A DNA stretch of 36,307 bases. It comes from a virus. How positions within the stretch are numbered: position 1 is the stretch's first letter; each line of letters opens with the position of its first letter. Positions 22,552 to 31,281 of this stretch are shown here, piece after piece. The position numbers and the translations under genes were made by a program. The notes beneath the pieces were generated by a model that was not told the DNA's origin, did no database searches, and worked only from the letters and a program-made list of their open reading frames with translations. Location of the stretch: IMG/VR virus record IMGVR_UViG_3300036780_000019, positions 1 through 36,307 of that record; one strand, written 5' to 3'.

Positions 22552-22619
22552 GCAATCCCTTCATCCTCAGCCGTTCGCGTCATGCGACCGGTCCTTTCCG
22601 TATGGCCGGAGGCAACCGC

Positions 22620-24086
22620 ATGGACCCGTTGAAGAAGGCGATCAAGGCGGCCAGCCTCGCCGGGACGGCTGAGCGTGCTGCGGTGATCGTCGAGGCGCGG
22701 GAGGCGAACCTTGCCGCGTTGATCCCCGCCGACTGGCAGGACGACGGAGCGCTCACCGTGCACCCCCGATTCTCGGAGCGCGCGGATGGTCGCACGTACG
22801 ACGACACCCGGCAGCTGGTGCAGGCAGCGATCTACGACACGCTGCCGCGCACCGTTGCCGAGGACTGCTACGTGTGCATCGTCGACATGACCGACGACTG
22901 GGCCGTCTACCAGTTGGACTGGTGCGGGGATCTGCTGCAGGTCAACTACGCGATCGACGCCGAGGGGGCCGTGACTCTCGAGCCTGCCGTGACGGTCGCC
23001 GAGACGACGACGTACACGCCGATCGAGGCGAAGGCGACCGCGCTCGTGAAGGCGCAGCCTCGCTCGGTCGCACTGCCGCGGGTCAAGGAATGGTGCTGGC
23101 CGCTCGACGCTAGCCCGCAGATCCGCATGGACGCTACCGAGGATGGCGCGCCGGCGCAGGTCGCGAACTTCCTCGGCTGGGCGTCGACGACGGACAGTGG
23201 CTACGACGTTCACGACTGGCTCGGCACCTACGTCGAGACGATCCGGTCGGGTGCGTTCGCGAAGAGCCTGCGCGAGACCCCGAACGTGATGATGTTCTTC
23301 GACCACGACGGCGTGCCGCTGGCTTCGACCGGCGCGGAAACGTCGCGGCTGTCGGAGGACAAGCAGGGTTTGCGCAACGAGGCAGATTGGGATCTGCGGT
23401 CGCCGTACAGCAACGGCATCGCGATCGCGGTGCAGCGCGGCGACCTGTCGAAGATGTCGTTCAGCTTCGCTGCGATGCAAGACGACTGGACGGCCGACTA
23501 TTCGGCGCGCACCGTCACCGAGCTCCGGCTCTACGACACGTCGGTCGTCAGCTTCCCCGCCAATCCGGAAACGTCGGCGATGCTGCGCAGTGAGATGCGC
23601 AGCGCGCTCGGCCGTGAAGGCATGGCGTTGATGGTCGCGACCCGCAGCATTACCGACGTGATGGCAGAAGTTCGCACAGGGCAGCTGCCGGATTCGGCCG
23701 AGCCGATCTTCGAGCAGTCCCTTACTGCGCTACTTGCGGCCGATGACCATGTGGCGAAGGTGCTTGGCCCGTACTGCCGTGCCCGTACCCGCGCCGTGGA
23801 GTTGGCGATCCTGTCAGCACGCGAAGGCAAAACGTTGTCGGGTGCGAACGAAAAGTTGCTCCGGCAGGCGCTCGCATCGTTGACCGATGCTGGCGAGTCG
23901 GTCACCGAAGTCCTCGGCGACCCGGAGGTCGCAGACGCCACGCCCGCCGATCCGCCCCAGTCGGGCGACACATCGAACCCGACAGCACCCGACGACGGTG
24001 CCGGCGCACGTGCGCTCGAGATCGAGCGTGAGCGCGCGCGTGTGCAACTCGAACTTTTGCGACGCAAGCGTCACCGCGCCGCCTGA
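22620..24086 (+). CDS. prohead protease, HK97 family, with N-terminal extension
   Basis: The 488-residue protein starts at ATG 22620 with a ggagg site; an in-frame ATG at 22602 is less likely. The protease core lies at about 185-330: AFAKSLRETPNVMMFFDHDG with catalytic His229, SKMSFSF around 278-283, and LYDTSVVSFPANP with the Ser region near 308-311. The first 150 residues form an extra domain (IPADWQDDGALTVHPRFSER, then DWAVYQLDWCGDLLQ). The last 100 residues include a helical tail with many Arg. It cleaves the capsid delta domain during maturation. Confidence 0.85.
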   Translation: MDPLKKAIKAASLAGTAERAAVIVEAREANLAALIPADWQDDGALTVHPRFSERADGRTYDDTRQLVQAAIYDTLPRTVAEDCYVCIVDMTDDWAVYQLDWCGDLLQVNYAIDAEGAVTLEPAVTVAETTTYTPIEAKATALVKAQPRSVALPRVKEWCWPLDASPQIRMDATEDGAPAQVANFLGWASTTDSGYDVHDWLGTYVETIRSGAFAKSLRETPNVMMFFDHDGVPLASTGAETSRLSEDKQGLRNEADWDLRSPYSNGIAIAVQRGDLSKMSFSFAAMQDDWTADYSARTVTELRLYDTSVVSFPANPETSAMLRSEMRSALGREGMALMVATRSITDVMAEVRTGQLPDSAEPIFEQSLTALLAADDHVAKVLGPYCRARTRAVELAILSAREGKTLSGANEKLLRQALASLTDAGESVTEVLGDPEVADATPADPPQSGDTSNPTAPDDGAGARALEIERERARVQLELLRRKRHRAA

Positions 24087-24241
24087 ACGATCCCCATTTT
24101 TTGAGCCGGACCCTGACAGTCCGAACTGACCCACTCGTTTGATCGGCGAGCCGGGCAGTCCGGCATGTCGATGGCACCACTCCGCAGGCCAGCGAAACGG
24201 CATCCCACCAACCGTTTTTCTCACCGAAGGAGTTGTGTGCC
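24087..24241. other. gap before the capsid gene
   Basis: This 155-base gap has no credible ORF. A six-T run occurs at 24097-24102 without a matching stem, and a small cggac/gtccg hairpin at 24107-24123. No promoter is clear. Confidence 0.4.
24227..24232 (+). promoter_or_regulatory. ribosome binding site of the capsid gene
   Basis: aaggag lies nine bases before ATG 24242 and decides this start over an in-frame TTG at 24233. A strong site fits the high expression of the major capsid protein. Confidence 0.7.
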
Positions 24242-25852
24242 ATGACGGCACTCATTCACCCCCGCACCCGGATGCGTCCGGTCGGGTACCGCAAGAACGG
24301 CTACCCGATCTGGCCTGTTCGTGGCGCAGACGGCACCGTCACCGACCCGGCGACGGAACTGATCGAAAAGCGCGAGACGGCGTTCAGTCGCCTCGACGAG
24401 CTTTCGACACGGTTCATCGCAGGCGAGACGCTCACCGAAGCTGAAGTCGTTGAGCGTTCTACGCTCGAAGCCGACATCGATGCACTCGACGCCCGCCTTG
24501 ACGCGGTCGAACTGCAGCGCTCACGCGTCGAGAAGGCAGCGGAAGCCCGCAAGAAGCTCGGACTTGGCGGCCAGCCTGCCAACGACCCCGGCGGCAACGT
24601 CACCGTCGTGTCGGAGCCGCACCTGTACCGCGAAGGCGGCCAGCACAGCTACATGATGGACCTGGTGCGCATGGGTTTCGGCCCCGGCGTCAACGGGTTC
24701 GACAGTGCGGTGCAGCGGCTCAAGAAGCACGCGAAGGAAATCTCGGTCGACGCCCGCGAAGCCGAAGACAAGGCAAAGGCCGGATCGGCGACCCGCTCGC
24801 AGCAGTACCTGATCCGCCAGACGATGGAGGTCATCAACAACCGCAAGGACGACAACGGCATTCACAACCGGGACTTGTCCACCGCGGCTGGTTCCGGTGG
24901 CGAGTTCGTCCCGCCGGCTTACCTGACCCAAAAGTACGTGCCCTATGCACGTCCCGGGCGGGTGTTCGCCGACGCATGTTCCCAGGAGGACCTCCCCGGC
25001 GGCACAATGTCGCTGAACATCCCGAAGGTCACCTCGGGTACGACGGTCGACACGCAAGGCGCGCAGAACAGCAACATCTCCGACACTGACCTCGAGACCG
25101 CGTTCATCACCTTCCCGGTGGTCACCGCGGCAGGTGGGCAGATCCTGTCGCTGCAGTTGCTGGAGCGTTCGCCGATCGCGTTCGACGAGATCACGTTCAA
25201 GGACCTGATGCTCGCGTTAGCGGCGAAGGTCGACTACAAGTGTCTCGTCGGCCCGGGTTCGGGTGACGTGACGGGTGCGTTGAACACGACCGGTCTCGGC
25301 GTGGCCAACGCGGCGCTGCCATGGAACACCGCAGACGGCGGATACGTCGGCGGCATCAAGGGCCTCTACGGGCGGCTCGCGTACGCCAAGGGCAACATCG
25401 CATCGAGTCGGTTCGTGCCGGCGACCCACGTCTTTATGACGCCGGACCGCTGGGAATGGATCGAGCAGACGGTCGACTCGAACAACCGGCCACTGATCCT
25501 TCCGGCGCAGAACATGCCGTACAACGCGGCGCAGATCGCTCCGTCCGACCCGGTGGCCGAAGGGTCAACGGGCGGCCGGATGTTGTCGCTGAACGTCGAG
25601 CAGGACTTCAACATCCCGGCGAACACCGGCGCGGGCACCAACCAGGACACGATCCTCGTCTGCAAGCCGGACGACTTCTGGTTGTTCGAAGCCCCTGTCG
25701 TCGCCCGGGCGCTGCCGCAGACGTTGGGCGCGCAGCTGTCGGTGCTGCTTCAGGTGTACGAGTACATGGCGTTCACAGCAGCGCGGTACCCGGTGTCGAT
25801 CCAGCCGATCACTGGTACGGCGATCACCAACCCGGTCGCGTTCAACGAGTGA
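24242..25852 (+). CDS. major capsid protein, HK97 fold, with delta/scaffold domain
   Basis: The 536-residue protein has an N-terminal helical scaffold-like domain at about 40-105 (ELIEKRETAFSRLDELSTRF and following coiled-coil helices). The HK97-fold part begins near 215 with AAGSGGEFVPPAYL and continues through the ERSPIAFDEITFKDLMLALA helix, a CLVGPGSGDVTGALN segment, and a C-terminal SVLLQVYEYMAFTAARYP strand. The protease just upstream probably removes the N-terminal domain after assembly. Confidence 0.9.
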   Translation: MTALIHPRTRMRPVGYRKNGYPIWPVRGADGTVTDPATELIEKRETAFSRLDELSTRFIAGETLTEAEVVERSTLEADIDALDARLDAVELQRSRVEKAAEARKKLGLGGQPANDPGGNVTVVSEPHLYREGGQHSYMMDLVRMGFGPGVNGFDSAVQRLKKHAKEISVDAREAEDKAKAGSATRSQQYLIRQTMEVINNRKDDNGIHNRDLSTAAGSGGEFVPPAYLTQKYVPYARPGRVFADACSQEDLPGGTMSLNIPKVTSGTTVDTQGAQNSNISDTDLETAFITFPVVTAAGGQILSLQLLERSPIAFDEITFKDLMLALAAKVDYKCLVGPGSGDVTGALNTTGLGVANAALPWNTADGGYVGGIKGLYGRLAYAKGNIASSRFVPATHVFMTPDRWEWIEQTVDSNNRPLILPAQNMPYNAAQIAPSDPVAEGSTGGRMLSLNVEQDFNIPANTGAGTNQDTILVCKPDDFWLFEAPVVARALPQTLGAQLSVLLQVYEYMAFTAARYPVSIQPITGTAITNPVAFNE

Positions 25853-26019
25853 CCGAACACGTGACAGATGCGGACCGGCCGAGCCCTAAGCAGCCGGTCC
25901 GCGCTGTCACGCGCGCAGCCCTCATCGAGGCGCTGCGACGACGCACCACGCGCCACCCTCACGACTTCGCTGAACGCGCGATCGATCGCGCACCCCGAGA
26001 GACAAGGACCGAAAGATGA
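25849..26019 (+). CDS. small basic protein after capsid
   Basis: This 56-residue protein has GTGA and ATGA overlaps on both sides. It is basic and helical (AALIEALRRRTTRHPHDFAE). No family is recognised. Perhaps a small head-associated protein. Confidence 0.55.
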   Translation: MTEHVTDADRPSPKQPVRAVTRAALIEALRRRTTRHPHDFAERAIDRAPRETRTER

Positions 26020-26867
26020 GCGGCAACATCTACTCAGGCGCGTTCGACAACGGCGACGGCTCGGACGGTGCACTCGTCTTCGACGGGACCACCACGATCC
26101 TTGGCCTCGCGCCTTCATCGAACGTGTACACGCTGACCCGCGACATTTTCGCGACGGGCATCACAGTCAACACCGGCGTCACGATCGTCACCGCCGGCTA
26201 CCGCATCCGCTCACAAGGGATGCTGATCAACAACGGCACCATCTCCGACATCGGCGCGGCAGCAGTGCTCGACGCGGCAGGTGCGGCTGGCACGGCTGGT
26301 TCGTTGACGCGAGGTACAGCAGGTGGCGCTGGTGGCACCTCGGCGACTGGTAACGCCGGGTCGAACCTCACTGCAGCACTCGGTGGGGCGGGCGGCAAGG
26401 GCGGTCTGTCGACGGGCGGGGCAGGTGGCACGGTCACCGCACCGACTGCGGCAAAGGGCTCTGTGCATGACCTGTCATTCGCTCTCATCGGCGCCCTCGT
26501 GTCCACGGCAGGTGTCACAGCTGCTGCTGGTGGCGCCGGCGGTGGTTCGGGTGCCGGTGACACCACGAACAAGGGCGGCGGCGGCGGCGCGGGCGGCGGA
26601 TTTGTGTTCATCAGCGCTCCGTCGATCGAAAACAACGGCACCATCTCCGCTGCAGGTGGCGCGGGTGGCGCTGGCGCGGCCGGCACCGCATCAGGTGGGG
26701 CAGGCGGCGGTGGCGGTGTGATCGTCCTCGCGTTCTCCCACGATCACATCAACTCCGGTACCGAGACGGTCGCCGGTGGCGTCGGCGGTGCGCCGTTCTC
26801 AACGGGCACCGTCGGTGCTGCGGGTGCGGTCGGCAAGATCTACCTCTTCGGCCCGGTCGACGCGTAA
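26016..26867 (+). CDS. glycine-rich structural (fibre or decoration) protein
   Basis: The 283-residue protein starts with a beta-rich 85-residue domain (YTLTRDIFATGITVNTGVTI, AGYRIRSQGMLINNGTISD). From about 88 on it is full of GGAGG-type tracts, interrupted near 150-170 by SVHDLSFALIGALVSTAG and near 195-210 by GGGFVFISAPSIENNGTIS. The tracts resemble the polyglycine-II bundles of phage adhesins. It probably sits on the particle surface. Its place right after the capsid gene suggests a head fibre or decoration, unless it is a tail component. Confidence 0.65.
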   Translation: MSGNIYSGAFDNGDGSDGALVFDGTTTILGLAPSSNVYTLTRDIFATGITVNTGVTIVTAGYRIRSQGMLINNGTISDIGAAAVLDAAGAAGTAGSLTRGTAGGAGGTSATGNAGSNLTAALGGAGGKGGLSTGGAGGTVTAPTAAKGSVHDLSFALIGALVSTAGVTAAAGGAGGGSGAGDTTNKGGGGGAGGGFVFISAPSIENNGTISAAGGAGGAGAAGTASGGAGGGGGVIVLAFSHDHINSGTETVAGGVGGAPFSTGTVGAAGAVGKIYLFGPVDA

Positions 26868-26870
26868 GCG

Positions 26871-27059
26871 TTGGACGAGCTCCGTTATCCGTCGCGCCGG
26901 GATCCGGCTGTTCCGCGCAGGCTCACCCAAGCTGAGACCACCACGGTCCGGTATGGGGAGCCTGCGCGGGCAGCCGATCCCGTCGTGCCAGAAACGGCTG
27001 CAGTGCCTGCTGTGAGGCGCGTGCAGCGGGTCCGAACGCGTCGTGGGCAGTCATCGTGA
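26871..27059 (+). CDS. 62-residue protein sharing the terminase C-terminal motif
   Basis: The frame starts at TTG 26871 just after the glycine-rich gene and ends in a GTGA overlap with the fibre gene, which supports translation. The key feature is LTQAETTTVRYGEPARAA at about residues 18-35, identical at 11 of 12 positions to LSQAETTTVRYG at the end of the large terminase. The rest is Arg-, Ala- and Pro-rich and likely disordered. No clear ribosome site. Function unknown. Confidence 0.5.
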   Translation: MDELRYPSRRDPAVPRRLTQAETTTVRYGEPARAADPVVPETAAVPAVRRVQRVRTRRGQSS

Positions 27060-29053
27060 CCTTCCAGTTCGCGGGGCTCTACACCAAGGGCATCACGTAC
27101 AAGTCGGGGCCGGCGGCGCCTGGTGTTGCGGTGACGATCAAGCCGCATGGCTCTGGGTCGTTGGCGACGATCTACACCGATCGCACCAAGGCCACGACGA
27201 CGTCGAACCCGGTGGCGACGGACTCCAACGGCAACCTGTCGTTCTTCGCCGACCCCGGGCAGTACGACTTCACTGCGCTCGGTGGCTCATTCACCGACCA
27301 GGTGCCACCTGATCCGCTTGAGTACCCGACGCCTGGGGTTTCGTCGGTCGATGCGCTCACCGGGAATGTTCTGGTGCCGGCGATCACCGGCGGTGAAGTC
27401 GCCGAGTCGGGTACGTGGACGGCGACTCCGAACAAGCGGCACCTCATTGACGCGACTGCGTCGACTACGGGCACCATTCTGGCCGCTACCGTCGACAAGA
27501 CGACGTACGAGTTCAAGGTCACCGCAGGTGGGGTGACGGGCACCGATGGTGCGTTGACGAACCCGGTGACGGTCAACTTGACCGGGCAGCACCTGAACAC
27601 CACGGGTGGGCCGACGTCGGTCACGTTGGCGACGTTGAACCAGCTGGTGCGGCTTGAGTATGACGCCGGGACTGGGCTGTTCACGGTCGTGAACGATTCG
27701 ATGGCGTTGTCGCAGTTGGACGCCCGGTACGTTCGCGGATCTATCGCAAATGGCACTTATGTACAGCCTGACGTGATCGCCCAAGCGGCCACCGGAGTGG
27801 CCGCAACGGATACCGCGAACCTGGCAGCCGCGATCGCGGCGTGCCCCGTGAATGGTTGGCTGCATATCCGCAAGGGGCGCTATTACCTGAACGCTGCGCT
27901 CGTGATCCCGCAGTCGATGAAGGTCACCGGGGCTGGGGTCTTTCAGGTCACGGGGTCTGCCGCGACGGGGATCGCCGACCTGCCGTTCGCTACGCCGTGG
28001 CTTTACGGCACGGTCCTCGTTCAGCAGACTGCGGCCACGAACGCCATCACGATCACGGGCGCCGGGAACCGCGTCGACCTGTCGGACTTCGGAATCGTGT
28101 TCGACACGGCGATCCAGTTCGCCAACACCGGGCACGGCATCGAATACACGCCGCCCGCTTACGCCAGCTATTTCGACAACGGCCTGTCGGTGGCCCAGTG
28201 GAACAACATCATCGTTTTCGGCCATGACGGTAACCACTACGCCTACAAGCTCGTCAACCCGATGCACTGCACACTTCGGACTATTCGCTCCATTGGCGGT
28301 GGCATCCTGTGGGTTCAGGCGAACTCGTCGGCGATCCAGTACGGCAACTTGGTGGTCGAGCACCCGTTCGGCGTGCTGTGCTCAGCGGGCACGGCTGACG
28401 CCTACCGGATGGAAGCGGCCGGTGCCGGTGGCACGATCCTGAACCTGATGCACTTCATTCGGCCGCAGGTCAACGCCGAGAACGTGACCGGCAACTCACA
28501 CTTCTCCGGTAGCACTCAGCCGACTTCAAGCCAGGCGCTATGGCGCGACGTCGGCACCGTCCACGACGTGACCCTCGACAATCCGGACCTCGAAAACGAC
28601 AACTCCGGCGTCACGCACCCGACCACCTTCGGCACCGGGACCTACGTGCGCGACGGTTACCTCTCGAAGTCTTGGCACCGCGCGAACAAGCCGTACAACC
28701 TCGCCTCACCCGGCACCGCTCATCCCACGGTCGCCACTGGGGCCGCGCTCGGATCGGGCGCTAGCGCGTCGATCACGAACACTGCGAATGGCTCGACAGA
28801 CCTAGCGCCCCTAGTTAGCGTCACCACCGGATCGAGTCCCGGTTCTGCGAACACGAACGTCTGTACCGTCACCTTCGCGACATCCATGGCGATCGTGCCC
28901 GCTGGCGTGAACCTGACCCCGACATACAGCCCGCCGCCGACAACGGGACAGTTTTGGGTCGTCTACTTCGACGCCAACCAAGTCATCATTCAGTGCTCCG
29001 GCGTGCTGGCCGCCAATACCACGTATCAGTTCTTCCTCAACGTGGTGCAGTAG
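27056..29053 (+). CDS. beta-helix fibre / tailspike-like protein
   Basis: The 665-residue protein has an N-terminal attachment domain (residues about 1-95: YTDRTKATTTSNPVATDSNG, LSFFADPGQYDFTALGG), a middle beta domain with NGTYVQPDVIAQ after LSQLDARYVRG (225), and a pectate-lyase-like beta-helix from about 250 to 560 with repeated VTGAG, ITGAG and GNRVDLSDFGI turns. The last 90 residues (ending TYQFFLNVVQ) look like a C-terminal trimerisation domain. It should bind or digest a cell-surface polymer. GTG start in GTGA. Its location between capsid and connector genes is unusual for a tail fibre. The 3' end overlaps the antisense acyltransferase by 17 bases. Confidence 0.78.
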   Translation: MTFQFAGLYTKGITYKSGPAAPGVAVTIKPHGSGSLATIYTDRTKATTTSNPVATDSNGNLSFFADPGQYDFTALGGSFTDQVPPDPLEYPTPGVSSVDALTGNVLVPAITGGEVAESGTWTATPNKRHLIDATASTTGTILAATVDKTTYEFKVTAGGVTGTDGALTNPVTVNLTGQHLNTTGGPTSVTLATLNQLVRLEYDAGTGLFTVVNDSMALSQLDARYVRGSIANGTYVQPDVIAQAATGVAATDTANLAAAIAACPVNGWLHIRKGRYYLNAALVIPQSMKVTGAGVFQVTGSAATGIADLPFATPWLYGTVLVQQTAATNAITITGAGNRVDLSDFGIVFDTAIQFANTGHGIEYTPPAYASYFDNGLSVAQWNNIIVFGHDGNHYAYKLVNPMHCTLRTIRSIGGGILWVQANSSAIQYGNLVVEHPFGVLCSAGTADAYRMEAAGAGGTILNLMHFIRPQVNAENVTGNSHFSGSTQPTSSQALWRDVGTVHDVTLDNPDLENDNSGVTHPTTFGTGTYVRDGYLSKSWHRANKPYNLASPGTAHPTVATGAALGSGASASITNTANGSTDLAPLVSVTTGSSPGSANTNVCTVTFATSMAIVPAGVNLTPTYSPPPTTGQFWVVYFDANQVIIQCSGVLAANTTYQFFLNVVQ

Positions 29054-30149
29054 CACGATGGCGGCGCGCTTTCGGCCGCGGGAGCCATTCATCTAGCTTT
29101 CGGTCCCCGAAGTACGCTAGAACGACCAGGATCACGAGCGCCACCACGAACCCCGCGGGCTTGGTCGCGAATGTCCAGTTGAGCAGCAGCGGGTAGTGGA
29201 ACACGTACAGGCCGTAAGAGATCGACGCGACGAAAGCGGCGGCTGGCGCGACCATGACAGCTACGCGCCGCAGAACCACCGTCAGCGGCGTCATGCAGAG
29301 GCAGGCGCACGCAAGCGCGAAAAGGAAGTGGCGAGCCGGAAGGACTGGGTACAGCCCGGCGCCGTGCGAGCCTCGGTACTTGATCGCAGCGACCGAGACC
29401 AGGCACAGCACGCCGAGCCAGAGCAGCGACACTTTGGCCGCTTCGACCTTCGTCCGGCGTTCGGTGATCGTCGCGTAACCGAGGATTGCCCCGACCCACC
29501 AGATCGAAAAGTACGCCACGACGAGCGCCCAGTGGTTCGGCCGTAGGACGTAGACGACGTAGCTGAGCACGCACACCAGCCCGACGACGTGGTTGGTGGC
29601 CGTGTGCCTGCGGTGCCAGTACCGGAGAACCACCGGGAACATCAGGTAGAACGCCATCTCATACGACAGCGACCACAGCGGGTTGTTGTTGAACACAGGG
29701 TCGGTGATCACACCGGGCTTCAGGGCGCTGATATCGGCCACGCTCAGCACGGTTCCGACAAAGCTCCTGGCCGTGTAGGTGCCGTTGTAACCGGAGTCAA
29801 GGGCGTAGAGGATCGCGCACAGCGCCAACGACAACAGCATCGGCGGGTAGATGCGGCGGACTCTTCGGATCAGGTAGGGCACTGGCGCCCGGTACGCGCG
29901 GTCGACCTCGTTGACGAAGATCACGTACCCGCTGAGTAGGAAAAACAGAATCACGGCCTCTTGACCGAACCGGAACGGCGCGCCAGCGATCCCATGCAGA
30001 TGGCGTTGCGCGACGTGGTAGGTGACGACGTAGACGGCCGCGAATGCTCGCACAAGGTTCAGCGCGGCTTTCAGGTCCGCTGGCAGTTTCCGCCGGCCCG
30101 GGCCGGTGACTTGCGCAGGGCTCAGTTCCTCGATCCCCCGTTGGGTCAT
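29037..30149 (-). CDS. acyltransferase-3 family membrane protein (cell-surface O-acylation)
   Basis: The 370-residue protein is on the opposite strand to everything around it. It has the catalytic R34-x10-H45 motif (RAFAAVYVVTYH), RxxR near 95-98 (IRRVRRIYP), a FFLLSGYVIF helix, and about ten membrane helices. The family transfers acyl groups, usually acetyl, to surface sugars, and phage copies change host surface antigens and block further infection. Start ATG 30149 is preferred; an in-frame GTG lies two codons earlier. A promoter with proper spacing stands directly upstream. It is convergent with the fibre gene, which it overlaps by 17 bases. Confidence 0.85.
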   Translation of the reverse strand: MTQRGIEELSPAQVTGPGRRKLPADLKAALNLVRAFAAVYVVTYHVAQRHLHGIAGAPFRFGQEAVILFFLLSGYVIFVNEVDRAYRAPVPYLIRRVRRIYPPMLLSLALCAILYALDSGYNGTYTARSFVGTVLSVADISALKPGVITDPVFNNNPLWSLSYEMAFYLMFPVVLRYWHRRHTATNHVVGLVCVLSYVVYVLRPNHWALVVAYFSIWWVGAILGYATITERRTKVEAAKVSLLWLGVLCLVSVAAIKYRGSHGAGLYPVLPARHFLFALACACLCMTPLTVVLRRVAVMVAPAAAFVASISYGLYVFHYPLLLNWTFATKPAGFVVALVILVVLAYFGDRKLDEWLPRPKARRHRATAPR

Positions 30150-30155
30150 GCGCAC

Positions 30156-30184
30156 AGGGTAGGGCCGATTTCGGTCGCTGTCAG
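30156..30184 (-). promoter_or_regulatory. promoter for the acyltransferase gene, probably leaderless
   Basis: Read on the minus strand: CTGACA at 30184-30179 (five of six bases match TTGACA), a 17-base spacer, then TACCCT at 30161-30156 matching the TAnnnT actinobacterial -10. The ATG begins seven bases after the -10, where transcription should start, and no ribosome site is present. This fits a leaderless mRNA. Confidence 0.55.
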
Positions 30185-30264
30185 CCCGTCCCAGAACTGC
30201 TCATAACGCGGGGTATCGGTAGTTCCCTCGATCACAACTGCACAGCGATGACCGGGGGTGACTG

Positions 30265-31254
30265 GTGCCCGTCATCCCGGACCCGTCGTCCAGTGATTTC
30301 ACCTACGTCCTGCTCACTGGCAGGTATCAGAACGATGACGGCTCGGCGCAGGCTGGGACGTTCACGTTCCGGCTGTCGGAGCCGATCGTCAACGACAGCA
30401 CCGTCCACGCTCCCACTGAGATCGTGGCGACGCTGGACGGCGGCGGGAACCTCGCGGTCACGTTGGCCGCGAATGACGACCCGGCGACTTTGCCGATCGG
30501 CACGTTCTACTCGGTCACTGAGAACATCACAGGGGCACCGCCTCGCGACTACGAGATACGTGTCCCCTCGGCCGCCGTGTCGGGCACGTGCTCCATTGAG
30601 TCGCTCGCGCCGACGGCTGTTGCTGGGGATACGGGCGGGTCGAACCGGTACGCCACCTACATCGACCTCACCGAGGCGAAGGACTGGCTGCGGTTCGTGG
30701 CCGGCAGCCCAACGACCTATGACTCGAACTTGCAGCGGATCATCGACATGGCGTGCACGCAGATCCAGACCCACATCGGGCGGCCCGTCGCACCGTTGAC
30801 CGTCGTGGAGCGCCACGACGGCTGGTCCGGCGAATACATCATGCTCAGCCAGTCGCCGTTCCTGTCGCTGAACTACTGCCACGAATGGCAATCGTCCGGC
30901 GGCCTCGTCAACCTGCCGGAATCGACGCCGGCGAACCCGGTCGACGGAATCCAGATCGACTACTCCACCGGCCGGCTGATGCGCACGTTCGCAGGGTATT
31001 CGTGGCCGCGGCCGTTCTTCCCCGGCTCGCGCAACATCGAAGTCTCCTATGTGGCCGGGTTCAATCCGATCCCGCCCGATATTTGGATGGCCACGGTCGA
31101 GTTGATCGCGCACTGGTGGAACATGAGCCAGGTGGGCCGCGGGTCGGCGCGCGGGCAGCAGTCCGGTGAGGATGCGACGGACGGCCTGTGGCAGGGGATG
31201 CCGAACCGGATCGTCAACTTGATCAACCCGTACCGCATGATCGCGATCGGCTGA
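30265..31254 (+). CDS. head-tail connector (gp6-like) with fibre-like N-terminal domain
   Basis: The 329-residue protein starts at GTG 30265 after a ggggg site. Residues about 130-329 match gp6-like connectors: YIDLTEAKDWLRFVAG, NLQRIIDMACTQIQTHIGRP, and a SYVAGFNPIPPDIWMATVEL segment. These form a ring beneath the portal. Residues about 1-115 form a beta domain (TFTFRLSEPIVNDSTVH, GNLAVTLAANDDP, FYSVTENITG) like attachment domains of phage fibres, not part of ordinary connectors. It is the first gene after the inverted acyltransferase. Confidence 0.75.
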   Translation: MPVIPDPSSSDFTYVLLTGRYQNDDGSAQAGTFTFRLSEPIVNDSTVHAPTEIVATLDGGGNLAVTLAANDDPATLPIGTFYSVTENITGAPPRDYEIRVPSAAVSGTCSIESLAPTAVAGDTGGSNRYATYIDLTEAKDWLRFVAGSPTTYDSNLQRIIDMACTQIQTHIGRPVAPLTVVERHDGWSGEYIMLSQSPFLSLNYCHEWQSSGGLVNLPESTPANPVDGIQIDYSTGRLMRTFAGYSWPRPFFPGSRNIEVSYVAGFNPIPPDIWMATVELIAHWWNMSQVGRGSARGQQSGEDATDGLWQGMPNRIVNLINPYRMIAIG

Positions 31255-31281
31255 CACCACGCGCCTAAGTATGGCCACGTG

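Noticed and set aside
22200-23480. 426-residue minus-strand ORF
   Set aside because: Shadow of portal and protease genes, with no motif and unlikely Arg-rich composition.
24087-24130. T-run as a terminator after the protease gene
   Set aside because: No stable stem precedes the Ts; the small hairpin lies after them.
26300-26800. Repeat-rich stretch resembling a CRISPR array
   Set aside because: The repeats are GGAGG codon tracts in a coding frame, with no constant repeat length or spacer pattern.
27287-28363. 358-residue minus-strand ORF
   Set aside because: Shadow of the fibre gene.
30232-31278. 348-residue minus-strand ORF
   Set aside because: Shadow of the connector gene.
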